Numbered from the stretch's first letter, positions 28,071 to 38,194 are shown. The stretch: DNA of 64,000 nucleotides from an uncultured Chloroflexota bacterium (GCA_913045625.1 CAJWPE010000001.1:1-64000); one strand, 5' to 3'. Notes: generated from the sequence alone by a model not told the origin. Program-made: numbers and translations.

Positions 28071-28991
28071 AACTTCAAAATTAAAATTATCTAAAATTAA
28101 ATCACAACCAACATTTAATTTAATTAGGTGATCAAACTTAGAAAAATTTTGTAATTCATTAATTCGTTCCATTGTGTCTAAAGTATTAGAATCTACAACT
28201 AAAATTGGAACCTCCTCTTCGGTTGATTCGTATTTTACATATTCTATTGGGTCTAATCCCCCAGTCATAATAAAACAAGACATATCTGTAGATAATGCAG
28301 ACATTTGAACATCAGGACGATCACCCCTAACAATCACTGCTTTTTTATCTAACGTATTAAAAATCATTTCACCTGGGTCCATTCCAAACCCACCCACCAT
28401 ATAATGTTCTACTAATCGATCAGCATATTCATTACCATTGAAAAACTTTGCTCCCAAAATATCTGCTACCTGTTGAACACTAAGAGACAACAAAGTCCTA
28501 TTTTCCGGTACAGATCCTAAAACCTGAATATTTGCTTTCAAAAAAGCAGGAATAATATGTTCAGATAATTTCGATTCGCCATATTTCGTAACAAAATTTA
28601 TTACTACTCCAGCCAATTCATCCCCAAATTCCTGCAAATGTGGAATGTGATTTAAACAATTAGAAAAATCCAAAATAGAAATGATTTTCCCTTGAGTATT
28701 TTGTGCAATATTTTTTAATTCATCATGTGGAATGTGGGGGGAAACTTTGACAATCAAATTGTTAGTTTGATCTATTTCTTTAATAAATGAATTAAATTCA
28801 TTTACAGACAAAACTTTTGAAGGTAATAAATCAGAAACATCATCTTGTTGAAACAAATCATTTTGTTGACTAGGAACTAAATGAATCAAATCTATTGTTT
28901 TATTTTGATTAATCAGAATTTGAGAAAGAGAATAACTAAAAAATGTCTTGCCTGATCCGTTATCAATAGATGTTACAAACAAAACACTCAT
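28065..28991 (-). CDS. P-loop/DRTGG-domain protein (phosphotransacetylase N-terminal-like)
   Basis: A 308-aa protein. The N-terminus is a BioD/cobyrinic-synthase-like P-loop domain with NGSGKT at residues 11-16, followed by a DRTGG domain from about residue 200 (MVGGFGMDPGEMIF...KKAVIVRGDRPDVQMSAL). This is the arrangement found in front of Pta in many bacteria, and as stand-alone proteins of unknown role, possibly nucleotide or metabolite sensing. No phosphotransacetylase gene adjoins it. It is transcribed downstream of rpsU on the same strand. Confidence 0.78.
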   Translation of the reverse strand: MSVLFVTSIDNGSGKTFFSYSLSQILINQNKTIDLIHLVPSQQNDLFQQDDVSDLLPSKVLSVNEFNSFIKEIDQTNNLIVKVSPHIPHDELKNIAQNTQGKIISILDFSNCLNHIPHLQEFGDELAGVVINFVTKYGESKLSEHIIPAFLKANIQVLGSVPENRTLLSLSVQQVADILGAKFFNGNEYADRLVEHYMVGGFGMDPGEMIFNTLDKKAVIVRGDRPDVQMSALSTDMSCFIMTGGLDPIEYVKYESTEEEVPILVVDSNTLDTMERINELQNFSKFDHLIKLNVGCDLILDNFNFEVL

Positions 28992-29027
28992 CGGAAAACC
29001 TTATATGATAGGAGTGAACTAGACAAA

Positions 29028-29219
29028 TTAGCTTCTAGTCCTTCTTCTCCTCAATCTTCGAATACCTCGTTGCCTATCGAGACGCTCTTGTTCGCCTTTG
29101 GATCTAAAAAATCTTCTATTTCGAAGTTCACGCAAAATACCAGACCTTTGCATTTGAGTCTGAAATCTTTTTAATAAAACTTCTGGTTCTTCTCCATCTC
29201 GGAGACTAACGTATGCCAA
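29028..29219 (-). CDS. rpsU: 30S ribosomal protein S21
   Basis: A 63-aa basic protein of the small ribosomal subunit. I place the start at TTG 29219, preceded by GGAGG at 7 bases. The resulting N-terminus (AYVSLRDGEEPEVLLKRFQTQ after the initiator) aligns with S21, and an in-frame extension to 29288 adds unrelated residues across the ribosome binding site. The C-terminus is Arg-rich (RRLRRRRTRS), typical of S21. It lies upstream of the DRTGG gene on the same strand. Confidence 0.93.
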   Translation of the reverse strand: MAYVSLRDGEEPEVLLKRFQTQMQRSGILRELRNRRFFRSKGEQERLDRQRGIRRLRRRRTRS

Positions 29220-29260
29220 ATTTTTCCTCCAAAATAAACAATTAACATTAGGGAGGTTAG

Positions 29261-29269
29261 AGTATAGCA
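29261..29269 (-). promoter_or_regulatory. Extended -10 promoter element for rpsU
   Basis: On the minus strand TGCTATACT (29269-29261) is a near-ideal extended -10 (TGnTATACT). It would give a leader of about 35 bases before the TTG start of rpsU. No clear -35 is seen, which extended -10 promoters tolerate. Confidence 0.4.
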
Positions 29270-29353
29270 TATAGGAATAATGAATCATATCGTTGAAATA
29301 TCAAATTAGGTTTGTATTAATATAGTACATATAAAATTTTACAAAGGATAAAT

Positions 29354-29866
29354 ATGCCTGAACCAGATTTTCAATTCACTGAAATTTCAAAGTTTTCTCC
29401 TGAAACATTTGGTGAACCCGGTATGAGAACTTTTAGAATCAATGCTGATAGCGCTAGCAGTAATGCCTTGATATGGGTCGAAAAAGAACAATTATCTGAA
29501 TTATGTGAAAGCATGAATCAGTTAATTAATGAAGTTAAACTCGATCAAAACTCAGATACTTTTCCTCCTATTGAAAAAGAAGCACCAGGATTATCAAAAC
29601 TTGAATTCAAAACAAATAGAATAGCTTTTGGGTATGATGAAAACTCAAAAATGTTTTTAATTGACGTATACGATCCTCAAAGTATTTCCGAAGAAACCAC
29701 TCTAAGAATTTGGATTAATTCTATTCAATTAGAAGCATTTATAAATAAAGGTCTAGAAATTGTTTCTGCAGGTAGACCAAAATGTGAATTGTGTAAAAAA
29801 CCTATTAATCCTGAAGGGCATTCATGTGAATATAAAAATGGTCATTCAAAAGATCCAATCATTTAG
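29354..29866 (+). CDS. DUF3090 family protein
   Basis: A 170-aa protein matching the DUF3090 pattern: opening with FTEISKFSPETFGEPGMRTFRI, a central RIAFGYDENSKMFLIDVYD segment, and ending in a Cys4-like knuckle (CELCKKPINPEGHSC). In Actinobacteria this family sits beside SCO1664-type genes, as here (next gene 11 bases downstream). The function is unknown. AAAGGA precedes the ATG. Confidence 0.85.
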   Translation: MPEPDFQFTEISKFSPETFGEPGMRTFRINADSASSNALIWVEKEQLSELCESMNQLINEVKLDQNSDTFPPIEKEAPGLSKLEFKTNRIAFGYDENSKMFLIDVYDPQSISEETTLRIWINSIQLEAFINKGLEIVSAGRPKCELCKKPINPEGHSCEYKNGHSKDPII

Positions 29867-29877
29867 ATTTTCGTAAA

Positions 29878-30657
29878 ATGAATTCAAATCATATAAATGA
29901 ATATTCTGATCCTAAAAAATTATTTCCCACTCCTCCTAAAAAAATTATTGATTTAGAAGAAAGTGAATTAATCTCCCATATTATGAGTGGCAATTTTATC
30001 GGTGGACATACTATGCCATGGGGATCAAATTACACATTTATGATGTGGATAGATATTGATGAATCAGGGTGTATAGGCGTGATTTATAAACCTAGGGATG
30101 GAGAAAAACCTTTATATGATTTTGAACACAGGACTTTATATAAAAGAGAAAGAGCCTCATACATTTTGAGTAAAATATTGGGATGGCCAAATATACCATT
30201 AACTATAATCAGAAATGGACCATATGGATTAGGTTCTGTTCAAAGTTATATAGAATGTGACCCTAGAATTACTTTTTTTGAAATTAGAGAAGAACACTTA
30301 GACGATCTTTTTCCTATAGCAATTTTTGATTTAATTACAAATAATGCGGATAGAAAAGCAGGTCATTGTATTTTTGACAACCAAAATATCATTTGGTCTA
30401 TAGATCATGGCCTAACTTTTAATTCTGATTTTAAACTAAGAACTGTGATGTTTGAATTTTGTGGCAAAAAAATTCCTGACAAATTTATTGCTGATATATC
30501 AGACGCTTTGCCAAAATTAAAAAAAAACAAAGAAATGAAAAAACTCCTTTCTTCAGAAGAATTTGAATCGCTCGTAATAAGGATGGAGGATGCAATTGTT
30601 AATCCAATTATGCCTATTTTAAACCCCAATAGAGATATTCCTTGGCCTTTGGTTTAA
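29878..30657 (+). CDS. SCO1664-family protein (kinase-like fold)
   Basis: A 259-aa protein of the SCO1664 family, distantly related to PI3/4-kinase-like or HipA-like kinases. Visible elements are a Gly-rich N-terminal strand region (SNYTFMMWIDI), YKPRDGEKPLYDF with a candidate nucleotide-binding Lys, DLITNNADRKAGHCI as the catalytic-loop-like Asp/Asn block, and WSIDHGLTFN as a metal-binding-like block. It pairs with DUF3090 just upstream. The substrate is not known, and whether it is an active kinase is untested. Confidence 0.83.
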   Translation: MNSNHINEYSDPKKLFPTPPKKIIDLEESELISHIMSGNFIGGHTMPWGSNYTFMMWIDIDESGCIGVIYKPRDGEKPLYDFEHRTLYKRERASYILSKILGWPNIPLTIIRNGPYGLGSVQSYIECDPRITFFEIREEHLDDLFPIAIFDLITNNADRKAGHCIFDNQNIIWSIDHGLTFNSDFKLRTVMFEFCGKKIPDKFIADISDALPKLKKNKEMKKLLSSEEFESLVIRMEDAIVNPIMPILNPNRDIPWPLV

Positions 30658-30674
30658 ATATTCGATTTTCCATG

Positions 30675-30704
30675 TTGCTGAGATCAAGAGATTGGCACTA
30701 GAAT
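30675..30704 (+). promoter_or_regulatory. Possible promoter of tRNA-Ser
   Basis: TTGCTG (30675-30680) and TAGAAT (30699-30704) are 18 bases apart. Transcription would begin a few bases before the tRNA 5' end at 30718. This is a moderate consensus match only. Confidence 0.35.
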
Positions 30705-30717
30705 ATACAACGATTAT

Positions 30718-30807
30718 GGAGGGTTGGCAGAGTGGACGAATGCACCAGTCTTGAAAACTGGCATACCCTCACGGGTATCGTGGGTTCGAATCCCACACCC
30801 TCCGCCA
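30718..30807 (+). tRNA. tRNA-Ser (anticodon UGA)
   Basis: A class II tRNA of 90 nt including an encoded CCA. The acceptor arms GGAGGGT and ACCCTCC pair fully. The anticodon stem CCAG/CTGG carries the loop TCTTGAAAA with anticodon TGA. A long variable arm (GCATACCCTCACGGGTATC) and the T arm GTGGGTTCGAATCCCAC follow. The variable arm and anticodon fit serine reading UCA/UCG. The gene sits 18 bases before sucC. Confidence 0.97.
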
Positions 30808-30825
30808 AATGAATAAGGACAAGGT

Positions 30826-31983
30826 ATGAAACTTCACGAATATCAAGCGAAGAATATATTAAAAAAATTCAACATTCCTGTTCCAAATGGAGTTACTGCA
30901 GAAACTCCAGAAGAAGCTAAAATAGCTGCATCTGATTTGGGACAAACTGTGGTGGTGAAGGCACAAGTTCACGCCGGAGGTAGAGGAAAAGGAGGAGGCG
31001 TAAAAGTTGTACATAATCCTGAAGAAGCTCAAGAAGCTGCCAAAACTATTCTAGGATCCAATCTAGTTACATTTCAAACAGGTCCAGAAGGTGTTCCTGT
31101 CCAAAAAGTTTTAATTGAACAAGGAATCGACATTCAGAAAGAATTATATCTGGGTATGGTTATAGATGGAGCTACAAAAGGAATAGTGATAATTGCTAGT
31201 GAAGCTGGAGGCGTAAATATTGAGGAAATTGCAGAAAACTCTCCGGAAAAAATTCTTACCATTCCAATTGATCCTGTTTTAGGATTCCAACCATTTCAAG
31301 GAAGAGAAATTGCATACGGATTAGGAATGGAACAAAATCAAATTCGGCCTGCCACTAACCTAATTCAAAATTTATATAACGTATTTGTAAATACAGACGC
31401 CTCACTAATTGAAATTAATCCATTAGTAATTACTTCAAATGGAGAAATCATTGCGGCTGACGCCAAACTAAATATAGACGATGATGCTGTCTTTCGACAC
31501 AAAGATATTCAAGAAATGTCAGACCCATCTCAAGAAGACCCAGGAGAGGTTGAAGCTAGAGAAAATGATATCAATTATGTGAAATTGGATGGAAATATTG
31601 GATGTATAGTAAATGGTGCAGGATTAGCTATGGCAACTATGGACGTAGCTAGCGCATCTGGTGCTTCACCTGCAAATTTTCTAGATATTGGAGGAGGAGC
31701 TGACGAAGAAAAAGTTTCTAAAGCATTAAAGCTTGTCCTGTCAGACCAGAGCGTAGACCTAGTTCTAGTGAACTTATTCGGTGGAATTCTTCGATGTGAT
31801 ATAGCAGCTAGGGGATTCATTTTAGCTTCTCAAGAGGTTCCTGAAAAAATGAAACCTATGATTGTTCGAATGTTAGGAACTAATGCAGATGAAGGTAGAG
31901 AAATACTATCTAATTCAGATATTGATATAACTCTAGTAAATACTTTAGATGAAGCAGCTACAGCTATTAACAAAATAAAATAA
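30826..31983 (+). CDS. sucC: Succinate-CoA ligase (ADP-forming) beta subunit
   Basis: A 385-aa ATP-grasp subunit that makes succinate and ATP (or GTP) from succinyl-CoA in the citric-acid cycle. It begins [20 protein letters not shown], as usual. [17 protein letters not shown] is the ATP-grasp Gly-rich loop, and FGGILRCD near residue 318 belongs to the active site. It lies 10 bases before sucD, with which it forms the enzyme. Confidence 0.97.
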   Translation: MKLHEYQAKNILKKFNIPVPNGVTAETPEEAKIAASDLGQTVVVKAQVHAGGRGKGGGVKVVHNPEEAQEAAKTILGSNLVTFQTGPEGVPVQKVLIEQGIDIQKELYLGMVIDGATKGIVIIASEAGGVNIEEIAENSPEKILTIPIDPVLGFQPFQGREIAYGLGMEQNQIRPATNLIQNLYNVFVNTDASLIEINPLVITSNGEIIAADAKLNIDDDAVFRHKDIQEMSDPSQEDPGEVEARENDINYVKLDGNIGCIVNGAGLAMATMDVASASGASPANFLDIGGGADEEKVSKALKLVLSDQSVDLVLVNLFGGILRCDIAARGFILASQEVPEKMKPMIVRMLGTNADEGREILSNSDIDITLVNTLDEAATAINKIK

Positions 31984-31993
31984 TGGATGTGAA

Positions 31994-32869
31994 ATGAGCA
32001 TATTAGTAGATAAAAACACAAAATTATTAGTTCAAGGAATTACAGGTAAAGAAGGTAGCTATCACGCAGCCAGATCAGCTGAATACGGAGCAAACCTTGT
32101 TGCAGGAGTAACACCTGGAAAAGGCGGACAAAACTTTAACGATTCAGTTCCTATTTTTGACACTGTAAAACAAGCAGTTAAAAATACAAAAGCTGATGCT
32201 TCATTAATTTTTGTTCCACCTGCATTTGCTTCAGACGCAATTGTGGAATCAATAGATGCAGGCATAAAAGTCATAGCTTGCATCACAGAAGGAATACCTG
32301 TTCAAGACAGTATTCAAGTTGTCAGATATTTAAAAGATAAAGATGTTACGTTAATTGGACCAAATTGCCCTGGAATAATTTCGCCAGGGGAAAATTTTAA
32401 AATGGGAATTATGCCTGGTCACATTCACATGGCTGGAAAAACAGGAGTAGTTTCAAGAAGCGGGACACTAACTTATGAAGCAGTAGGTCAACTAACAGAA
32501 TTAGGAATAGGCCAATCTACTTGTGTAGGAATAGGAGGAGACCCAGTATCAGGAGTTACTTTCATAGATATTTTAGAAAAATTTGAAAAAGATCCTGATA
32601 CAGACAGTATCGTCATGATAGGAGAAATTGGAGGAAGCAAAGAGCAAGAAGCAGCAGAATTCATAAAAAATCACGTTAGTAAACCAGTTGCAGCATTAAT
32701 CGTAGGACAAAGTGCCCCACCGGGCAAAAGAATGGGGCACGCTGGTGCAATCATCACAGGATCAGCAGGAAAAGCAGAAGAAAAAATAAAGGCTTTATCT
32801 GCAGCAGGAGTGGCAATTATTCCAGGACCTGCATACATTGGAAAAACACTTCAGGAAGCCCTCGGATAA
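31994..32869 (+). CDS. sucD: Succinate-CoA ligase alpha subunit
   Basis: A 291-aa CoA-binding subunit. It starts [21 protein letters not shown], has [10 protein letters not shown], and carries the phosphorylated His in [12 protein letters not shown] (near residue 247). The CoA fold and ligase domain are both complete. It is the second gene of the sucCD unit, with a strong hairpin terminator right after. Confidence 0.97.
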   Translation: MSILVDKNTKLLVQGITGKEGSYHAARSAEYGANLVAGVTPGKGGQNFNDSVPIFDTVKQAVKNTKADASLIFVPPAFASDAIVESIDAGIKVIACITEGIPVQDSIQVVRYLKDKDVTLIGPNCPGIISPGENFKMGIMPGHIHMAGKTGVVSRSGTLTYEAVGQLTELGIGQSTCVGIGGDPVSGVTFIDILEKFEKDPDTDSIVMIGEIGGSKEQEAAEFIKNHVSKPVAALIVGQSAPPGKRMGHAGAIITGSAGKAEEKIKALSAAGVAIIPGPAYIGKTLQEALG

Positions 32870-32870
32870 T

Positions 32871-32920
32871 ACGTTTGTTCTAAACTCAAAAAAAACATTA
32901 GAACAAATGTGTTTACTTTT
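32871..32920 (+). terminator. Rho-independent terminator after sucD
   Basis: ACGTTTGTTCTA (32871-32882) and TAGAACAAATGT (32899-32910) form a 12-bp stem with one G-U pair around an A-rich loop, followed by gtttactttt. The distal arm is close to the recA promoter and contains a LexA-box-like GAAC half-site. Confidence 0.6.
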
Positions 32921-32940
32921 GATTTTTCATATGCTAGTGT
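32912..32940 (+). promoter_or_regulatory. recA: Candidate recA promoter
   Basis: TTTACT (32912-32917) and TAGTGT (32935-32940) are 17 bases apart, and TG at 32932-32933 extends the -10. Immediately upstream lies GAACAAATGTGT (32901-32912), resembling a degenerate GAAC-N4-GTTC SOS box with two mismatches in the second half. LexA control is plausible but not shown. Confidence 0.4.
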
Positions 32941-32976
32941 GATTAGTAATGAAAATTAAAAAATTGGGAGGCACCA

Positions 32977-34023
32977 ATGAATCAAGATGAAAAAAAGAAA
33001 GCTCTAGACTTAGCAATAAGTCAAATTGATAAACATTTTGGTAAAGGCACTCTAATGAAGTTGGGGGACAGCCAAGATGCAACAGTAGAATCAATACAAA
33101 CAGGCTCACCATCATTAAATGCTGCATTGGGAGTAGGCGGAATACCAAAAGGAAGAGTTACAGAAATATACGGAGCAGAGTCATCAGGTAAGTCAACATT
33201 AACTTATCACATCATGGCATCAGCGCAAAGAGACAATGGAACGGCAGCGTATATAGATGCGGAACACGCTTTAGACCCAAGCTATGCAGGAAAATGTGGG
33301 GTAGACATAGAAAATTTACTCATCAGTCAACCGGACACAGCAGAACAAGCGTTAGAAATATGTGAATATTTAGTAAAAAGCAGTGCAGTAGACGTAGTGG
33401 TAATAGACAGTGTAGCCGCAATGGTTCCGAAAGCCGAATTGGAAGGCGATATGGGAGATTCACATGTGGGCCTACAGGCAAGATTAATGTCACAAGCTCT
33501 AAGAAAATTGACAGCATCAATAAGTAAATCTGGTACAGCAGTAATATTTATAAATCAAATTAGGGAAAAGGTAGGAGTATTTTGGGGAAGCCCAGAAGTA
33601 ACACCTGGAGGCAGAGCTTTAAAGTTTGCAAGTTCAGTAAGAATAGATTTAAGAAGAATAGAATCATTAAAACAGGGAACAGATATTATAGGGAATAGAG
33701 TGAGAGCAAGAGTAGTAAAAAACAAAGTTGCAGCACCATTTAAAACAGCTGAATTTGACATCATGTTTAATGAGGGGATAAGCAAAGAGGGAGATTTATT
33801 AGATTTGGCAGTAGAAAGTGACATAGTTAAGAAAAGTGGAGCATTTTATTCGTTTGGTGAAATACAAATAGGAAGAGGACGACAACAAGCAAAAGTATTT
33901 CTAAAAGAAAATCCAGTATTAACAGATGAAATTGAAGAACTAGTGGAAAGCGCCTTGAGCCCAAACGCATTAAATGATGTGGTCATTCCATCAACTGAAG
34001 AAGATGTAACAATAGATGAATAA
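32977..34023 (+). CDS. recA: Recombinase RecA
   Basis: A 348-aa strand-exchange ATPase central to recombination and SOS induction. Walker A is GAESSGKST (about residues 66-74), Walker [10 protein letters not shown], and there are [11 protein letters not shown] and loop L2 [18 protein letters not shown] precedes the ATG by 6 bases. No intein is present. The 3' end overlaps recX by 8 bases. Confidence 0.98.
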   Translation: MNQDEKKKALDLAISQIDKHFGKGTLMKLGDSQDATVESIQTGSPSLNAALGVGGIPKGRVTEIYGAESSGKSTLTYHIMASAQRDNGTAAYIDAEHALDPSYAGKCGVDIENLLISQPDTAEQALEICEYLVKSSAVDVVVIDSVAAMVPKAELEGDMGDSHVGLQARLMSQALRKLTASISKSGTAVIFINQIREKVGVFWGSPEVTPGGRALKFASSVRIDLRRIESLKQGTDIIGNRVRARVVKNKVAAPFKTAEFDIMFNEGISKEGDLLDLAVESDIVKKSGAFYSFGEIQIGRGRQQAKVFLKENPVLTDEIEELVESALSPNALNDVVIPSTEEDVTIDE

Positions 34024-34495
34024 TGAAGTAGAAATTAAAAGCGATGAAACAAAATCAGCTTTTAAGAAAGCAAATATTTATATGAGTTATAGACCAAGAA
34101 GTGAATCGGAAGTAGAAAATAAACTTTCATTAATGTTCAATAAAAATGTAGTGAATAGTGTAGTGAATAGACTAAAAAAAGAAAAGTTGTTAGATGATTT
34201 GAGATTCGCAAAATTATGGGTAACATCTAGAAATATATCAAATCAAAAAAGTGAAAATTTCATAAGGTATGAGTTAGAACAAAAAGGAATTTCAAACGAA
34301 TATATTAATATTGCATTATCAGAAGTTGATAATAATGAAAACGCATATAAAGCTGGATTCAAAAAAATAAGGTCTTTATCAAATTTGCCTGAAAAAATGA
34401 TAGAGAAAAAATTGGAAGATTTTTTAAAAAGGAAAGGTTTTAACATTTCAACAACTAGAACAGCGATAAAAAAATTAATAGAAGAAAACGTATAA
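34016..34495 (+). CDS. recX: Regulatory protein RecX
   Basis: A 159-aa helical protein that binds RecA filaments and limits their activity. It has the three-repeat pattern of the family: [16 protein letters not shown] (repeat 1, R-S-E-x-E-L-type start), [15 protein letters not shown] (repeat 2) and the C-terminal [15 protein letters not shown]. Sequence similarity is low, as usual for RecX, but overlapping recA (8 bases) settles the identity. Confidence 0.88.
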   Translation: MNNEVEIKSDETKSAFKKANIYMSYRPRSESEVENKLSLMFNKNVVNSVVNRLKKEKLLDDLRFAKLWVTSRNISNQKSENFIRYELEQKGISNEYINIALSEVDNNENAYKAGFKKIRSLSNLPEKMIEKKLEDFLKRKGFNISTTRTAIKKLIEENV

Positions 34496-34551
34496 ATTTT
34501 TAAGTCATGGTATCTTATAAGACAAAATGCTTGTAGGAGAACCCCAAAAAA

Positions 34552-35850
34552 ATGGACGGAGACTTATTACGAATAATTCTCATTGGTATATTTTTGATTT
34601 TATCTGCTTTCTTTTCGAGCTCTGAAGCTGCATTTTTATCCTTGCAAAAAACTCGATTATCTTATCTGGTCAGTAATAATGTACCAGGGGCTAAAAGAAT
34701 TTCAGAAATGGTAAATAACACAGAAAGGCTTTTATCAACAATTTTGTTAGGTAACAATCTTGTAAATGTAGCATTGAGTGCATTGATTACAGCTTTATGT
34801 GTAGATTTAATGGAAGACAGTAGTGCATTAGCCATACCTGTTGCAATAGGAATTGGAACGGTACTACTTTTAATATTTGGTGAAATAATTCCAAAAAGTA
34901 TTGCAGTAAAAAATGCTGAAAAAACATCTTTTTTATTTGCAAAACCTCTTAAAATTTTTGAAACATCACTATATCCAATTACTATATTGCTTCAATGGTT
35001 ATCTAAAATTACGCAATATGTGTTTGGTCAAGATAAGGAAAACGAAGAAGGTGTCACAGAAGGAGAAATTTTATCATTAATTGATTTAGGTGAAGCAGAG
35101 GGTACTGTTGAAGCAACAGAGGCTGAAATGGTAGAAAATGTCTTTAAATTTAGTGATATTCAAGTCAAAGAAGTGATGACACCGAGAATAGAAATTATTT
35201 CAATAGAAAAAGGTGCTACCCTTTCGAATTTTTTAAAAATTTACCAATCAAATTCTCACACTAGATTTCCAGTACACAAAGAAAATAATGAAAACATAAT
35301 TGGCATAATATCAACAAAAGATGTTTTGAGAGTTTTATCATTAGAAGAAATCAATTTTGATGACTCAGTAACTGAAATTATTAGAGACGCATATTTCGTT
35401 CCGGAAACCAAGTTAGCATCAGACTTATTTGAAGAATTACGTTTAACAGGTAATCAAATGGCTATCTGTTTAGATGAATATGGAGGAATTGCAGGACTAG
35501 TAACATTAAAAAGATTGACTGAGGCCATCGTTGGAAAAGTTGCGGAAGAAGGTCAGTCATTAGAAGAAGAATATGAAAGTATTAGCCATAACAGCTTCCA
35601 AATTGAGGGAGGTATGGATATAAATGAAGTTAACTCACAATTAAATTTAAATCTACCAGATGGAGAATATGAAACTATTGCCGGTTTTGTATTGTCAACT
35701 CTTGGCGAAATACCTAGTACAGGAGATAAATTTATATTTGAGAATTTAACATTCGAAATTATAAGCATGGATCAACTAAGAATCGATTCAATATTGATTA
35801 CAAGATCCCCTATCACAAATTTTATATCTGAAAATCAATCAAATAATTAA
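34552..35850 (+). CDS. CNNM/CorC (HlyC) family transporter-associated protein
   Basis: A 432-aa membrane protein. It has an N-terminal DUF21/CNNM domain (residues 1-190, three or four helices, FSSSEAAFLSLQKTRL, LGNNLVNVALSAL), two CBS domains (about 210-335, VMTPRIEIISI and GIISTKDVLRVL) and a C-terminal CorC_HlyC domain (about 350-430, FQIEGGMDINEVN). Family members take part in Mg2+/Co2+ efflux and tolerance, and the older label 'hemolysin' is misleading. AGGAG lies 12 bases before the ATG, slightly far. tilS starts 5 bases downstream. Confidence 0.9.
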   Translation: MDGDLLRIILIGIFLILSAFFSSSEAAFLSLQKTRLSYLVSNNVPGAKRISEMVNNTERLLSTILLGNNLVNVALSALITALCVDLMEDSSALAIPVAIGIGTVLLLIFGEIIPKSIAVKNAEKTSFLFAKPLKIFETSLYPITILLQWLSKITQYVFGQDKENEEGVTEGEILSLIDLGEAEGTVEATEAEMVENVFKFSDIQVKEVMTPRIEIISIEKGATLSNFLKIYQSNSHTRFPVHKENNENIIGIISTKDVLRVLSLEEINFDDSVTEIIRDAYFVPETKLASDLFEELRLTGNQMAICLDEYGGIAGLVTLKRLTEAIVGKVAEEGQSLEEEYESISHNSFQIEGGMDINEVNSQLNLNLPDGEYETIAGFVLSTLGEIPSTGDKFIFENLTFEIISMDQLRIDSILITRSPITNFISENQSNN

Positions 35851-35855
35851 TTTAT

Positions 35856-37289
35856 ATGTCCACAATCAATTCAAAATTCGATTTAAATAAGACTATTTCT
35901 AAATCTATAGAATCAAACAATTTAAATAAATTCAGAATTCTTGTAGGAGTTTCAGGGGGACCAGATTCTATAGCGTTGCTATATTCATTAAACGATATTA
36001 AAAACAAATATGACCTTTCAATTTTTGGTGCTCATTTAAATCATGGAATCAGATCAACTGATTCTGACAATGATCAACAATTTGTTGAAAAAAAATTTCG
36101 AGAATTGAAAATTCCTTTCCTTACAAAAAAAGTAAATCTAAAAAACATTACCCCAAAAAAATCGTCTTCATTAGAAAATATTGCTAGAATTGAACGGCAC
36201 AAATTTCTCTTTGATGCATCGAATCATTTTAATACTGATTTGGTCGCATTGGGACATCATATAGATGATCAAGCAGAAACTATAATGCTACACATTATTA
36301 GAGGTTCAGGATTAGAGGGGATTAAGGGGATGACTGAAATCTCCACAAGAGAAATTTACAATCAAGGAATCAACATTTACAGACCTCTTTTGAGTACTTC
36401 TCGTCTAGATATTTTAAAATATCTTTCTGAAAAAAATATCGATTTTCATACAGATGTTTCGAATTATTCTACAAAATATACTAGAAATTCTATTAGACAT
36501 TCTTTAATGCCTGAACTGGAAGCTTACAATCCAGAAATTAAGAAAAGTTTATACAGATTAAGTGAATCAGTAAAATACGATTTAAATTTCTTAGAGGAAT
36601 TTTCAAAAAATCAATTTAATGAAATTTCAGAAATTTCCCCCAATCAAATCATCTTCAAAACAGAAAAGTTACTAGAACTTTCTCCCTCTATTTTATTTAG
36701 AGTAATTAAACATTCATTTACTCAACTAACTGAGAATCAACAAGATATAGAAATGATTCATTTCAAAATGGTTGTAAGTTTAATTAAAGGTGAAACAGGG
36801 AAAAAAATACAATTACCAAAAAACCTAACAGTAATGAAACATTACGATCAGTTAATAGTTACCACAAATAAAAATACTGATTGTATACTTCCTGAAATAG
36901 ATAAAATATTTAGCCTAAATATCCCTGGCACAACTTTTATAAATGATTGGGAAATCACTACAACTTCACAAACAAAACCTTTCAACTACGAAAATATAGA
37001 TACAAATATAGCCTGGATAAAATATAATTCTAATAACAATCGTCTATATGTAAGAAAGCGCAAAAAAGGTGATAAATTTTTACCTTCTGGCATGACTAAC
37101 AATAAAAAAATTCAAGATTACATGGTTGACCAAAAAATTCCTCAATATTTAAGAGATCGAATACCTTTATTAGTAAATGAAAAAGATGAAATTTTATGGA
37201 TTGTAGGGTGGCGTACCTCAGAATTAGCAAAAACACATTGTGAACAAAAAGCTTTGAAAATTAACTTTCAATTACATACAAACAACTAA
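35856..37289 (+). CDS. tilS: tRNA(Ile)-lysidine synthase TilS
   Basis: A 477-aa PP-loop ATPase that converts C34 of tRNA-Ile(CAU) to lysidine. The PP-loop SGGPDSIALLYSL is at about residues 32-44, with GHHIDDQAETIMLHIIRGSGLEG following. The C-terminal TilS domain includes RKRKKGDKFLPSGM. It is complete for the longer TilS class. It overlaps metF by one base (TAATG). The enzyme is essential in most bacteria. Confidence 0.94.
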   Translation: MSTINSKFDLNKTISKSIESNNLNKFRILVGVSGGPDSIALLYSLNDIKNKYDLSIFGAHLNHGIRSTDSDNDQQFVEKKFRELKIPFLTKKVNLKNITPKKSSSLENIARIERHKFLFDASNHFNTDLVALGHHIDDQAETIMLHIIRGSGLEGIKGMTEISTREIYNQGINIYRPLLSTSRLDILKYLSEKNIDFHTDVSNYSTKYTRNSIRHSLMPELEAYNPEIKKSLYRLSESVKYDLNFLEEFSKNQFNEISEISPNQIIFKTEKLLELSPSILFRVIKHSFTQLTENQQDIEMIHFKMVVSLIKGETGKKIQLPKNLTVMKHYDQLIVTTNKNTDCILPEIDKIFSLNIPGTTFINDWEITTTSQTKPFNYENIDTNIAWIKYNSNNNRLYVRKRKKGDKFLPSGMTNNKKIQDYMVDQKIPQYLRDRIPLLVNEKDEILWIVGWRTSELAKTHCEQKALKINFQLHTNN

Positions 37290-38194
37290 TGGAAATGATG
37301 GAATCAAATTTTAAACAAAAATTAACTAAAAAAGAATTTGTCATTACTATGGAAGTGAGCCCACCTGATGAATTTGATTTAAAATCATTTTTCCCAAAAT
37401 TTGACTTCATAAAAACAAAAAGAATTGACGCCTTAAATGTAACAGACACCGCTAGAGCGCAAGGAAGAATGAGTCCTTTAGCTATTTCATCATTAATTCA
37501 AAATGAATTTCATATCGAAACAATTATGCACATTGCAGTGAGGCATAGAAATTTACTATCTCTTCATTCAGATTTGATGGGAGCCCATGCTTTAGGAATT
37601 AAAAATATTTTCTCAGTGATGGGAGACAAACCCAAAAAAAATTCTCCATTTATTAATTCAACATTTTCAGATTTAACACCCAATACTAGTTTAAAATTGA
37701 TGAAAAATTTTAATAATGGACTATCAATTAATGGCACAAAATTAAAATCAGCATCTAATTTTTATAAAGGTGCTGCATTTAATCCATCCACAAAAAATCT
37801 AGAAAAAGAAATGCAAAACCTTAAGCTAAAAGTTGAATCAGGTGCAGATTTTCTGCTTACTCAGCCTTTTTATTCGGCAAAACCATTACTAGATATTTTG
37901 AACGAAATTGGAGAATTTCCAATACCTTTAATCATAGGAGTTTTACCTTTAAGAAGTATTAAAAATGCTGAATTTTTACAAAAAAATGTTCCGGGTATCA
38001 ATATAGATAATAAAACTATGAGTTTAATGGAATCGTCAAAATCTCCAATAAAAACGGGCATGGAAATCAGCTCTAGCCTAGTTAATCAACTCAAAGGAAA
38101 AATTTCTGGAATGTATTACATCCCCCCATTCAATAACTATAAATCAATTTTAGATTTAATAGAAAGATTAGAAATTCCCGTTTCTTTTCAATAA
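37289..38194 (+). CDS. metF: Methylenetetrahydrofolate reductase MetF family
   Basis: A 301-aa TIM-barrel flavoenzyme reducing 5,10-methylene-THF to methyl-THF for methionine synthesis. It contains EVSPPDEFD near residue 23 (typical EVxPP), NVTDTARAQGRM, the MGDKPKK turn, GAAFNPSTKN and GADFLLTQPFY. The ends match a stand-alone MetF. Its 3' end overlaps the convergent cimA by 27 bases, another sign of genome compaction. Confidence 0.88.
   Translation: MEMMESNFKQKLTKKEFVITMEVSPPDEFDLKSFFPKFDFIKTKRIDALNVTDTARAQGRMSPLAISSLIQNEFHIETIMHIAVRHRNLLSLHSDLMGAHALGIKNIFSVMGDKPKKNSPFINSTFSDLTPNTSLKLMKNFNNGLSINGTKLKSASNFYKGAAFNPSTKNLEKEMQNLKLKVESGADFLLTQPFYSAKPLLDILNEIGEFPIPLIIGVLPLRSIKNAEFLQKNVPGINIDNKTMSLMESSKSPIKTGMEISSSLVNQLKGKISGMYYIPPFNNYKSILDLIERLEIPVSFQ

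Noticed and set aside
29220-29288. Longer N-terminus for rpsU
   Set aside because: The extension would run through the GGAGG site and the likely promoter; S21 begins at the TTG at 29219.
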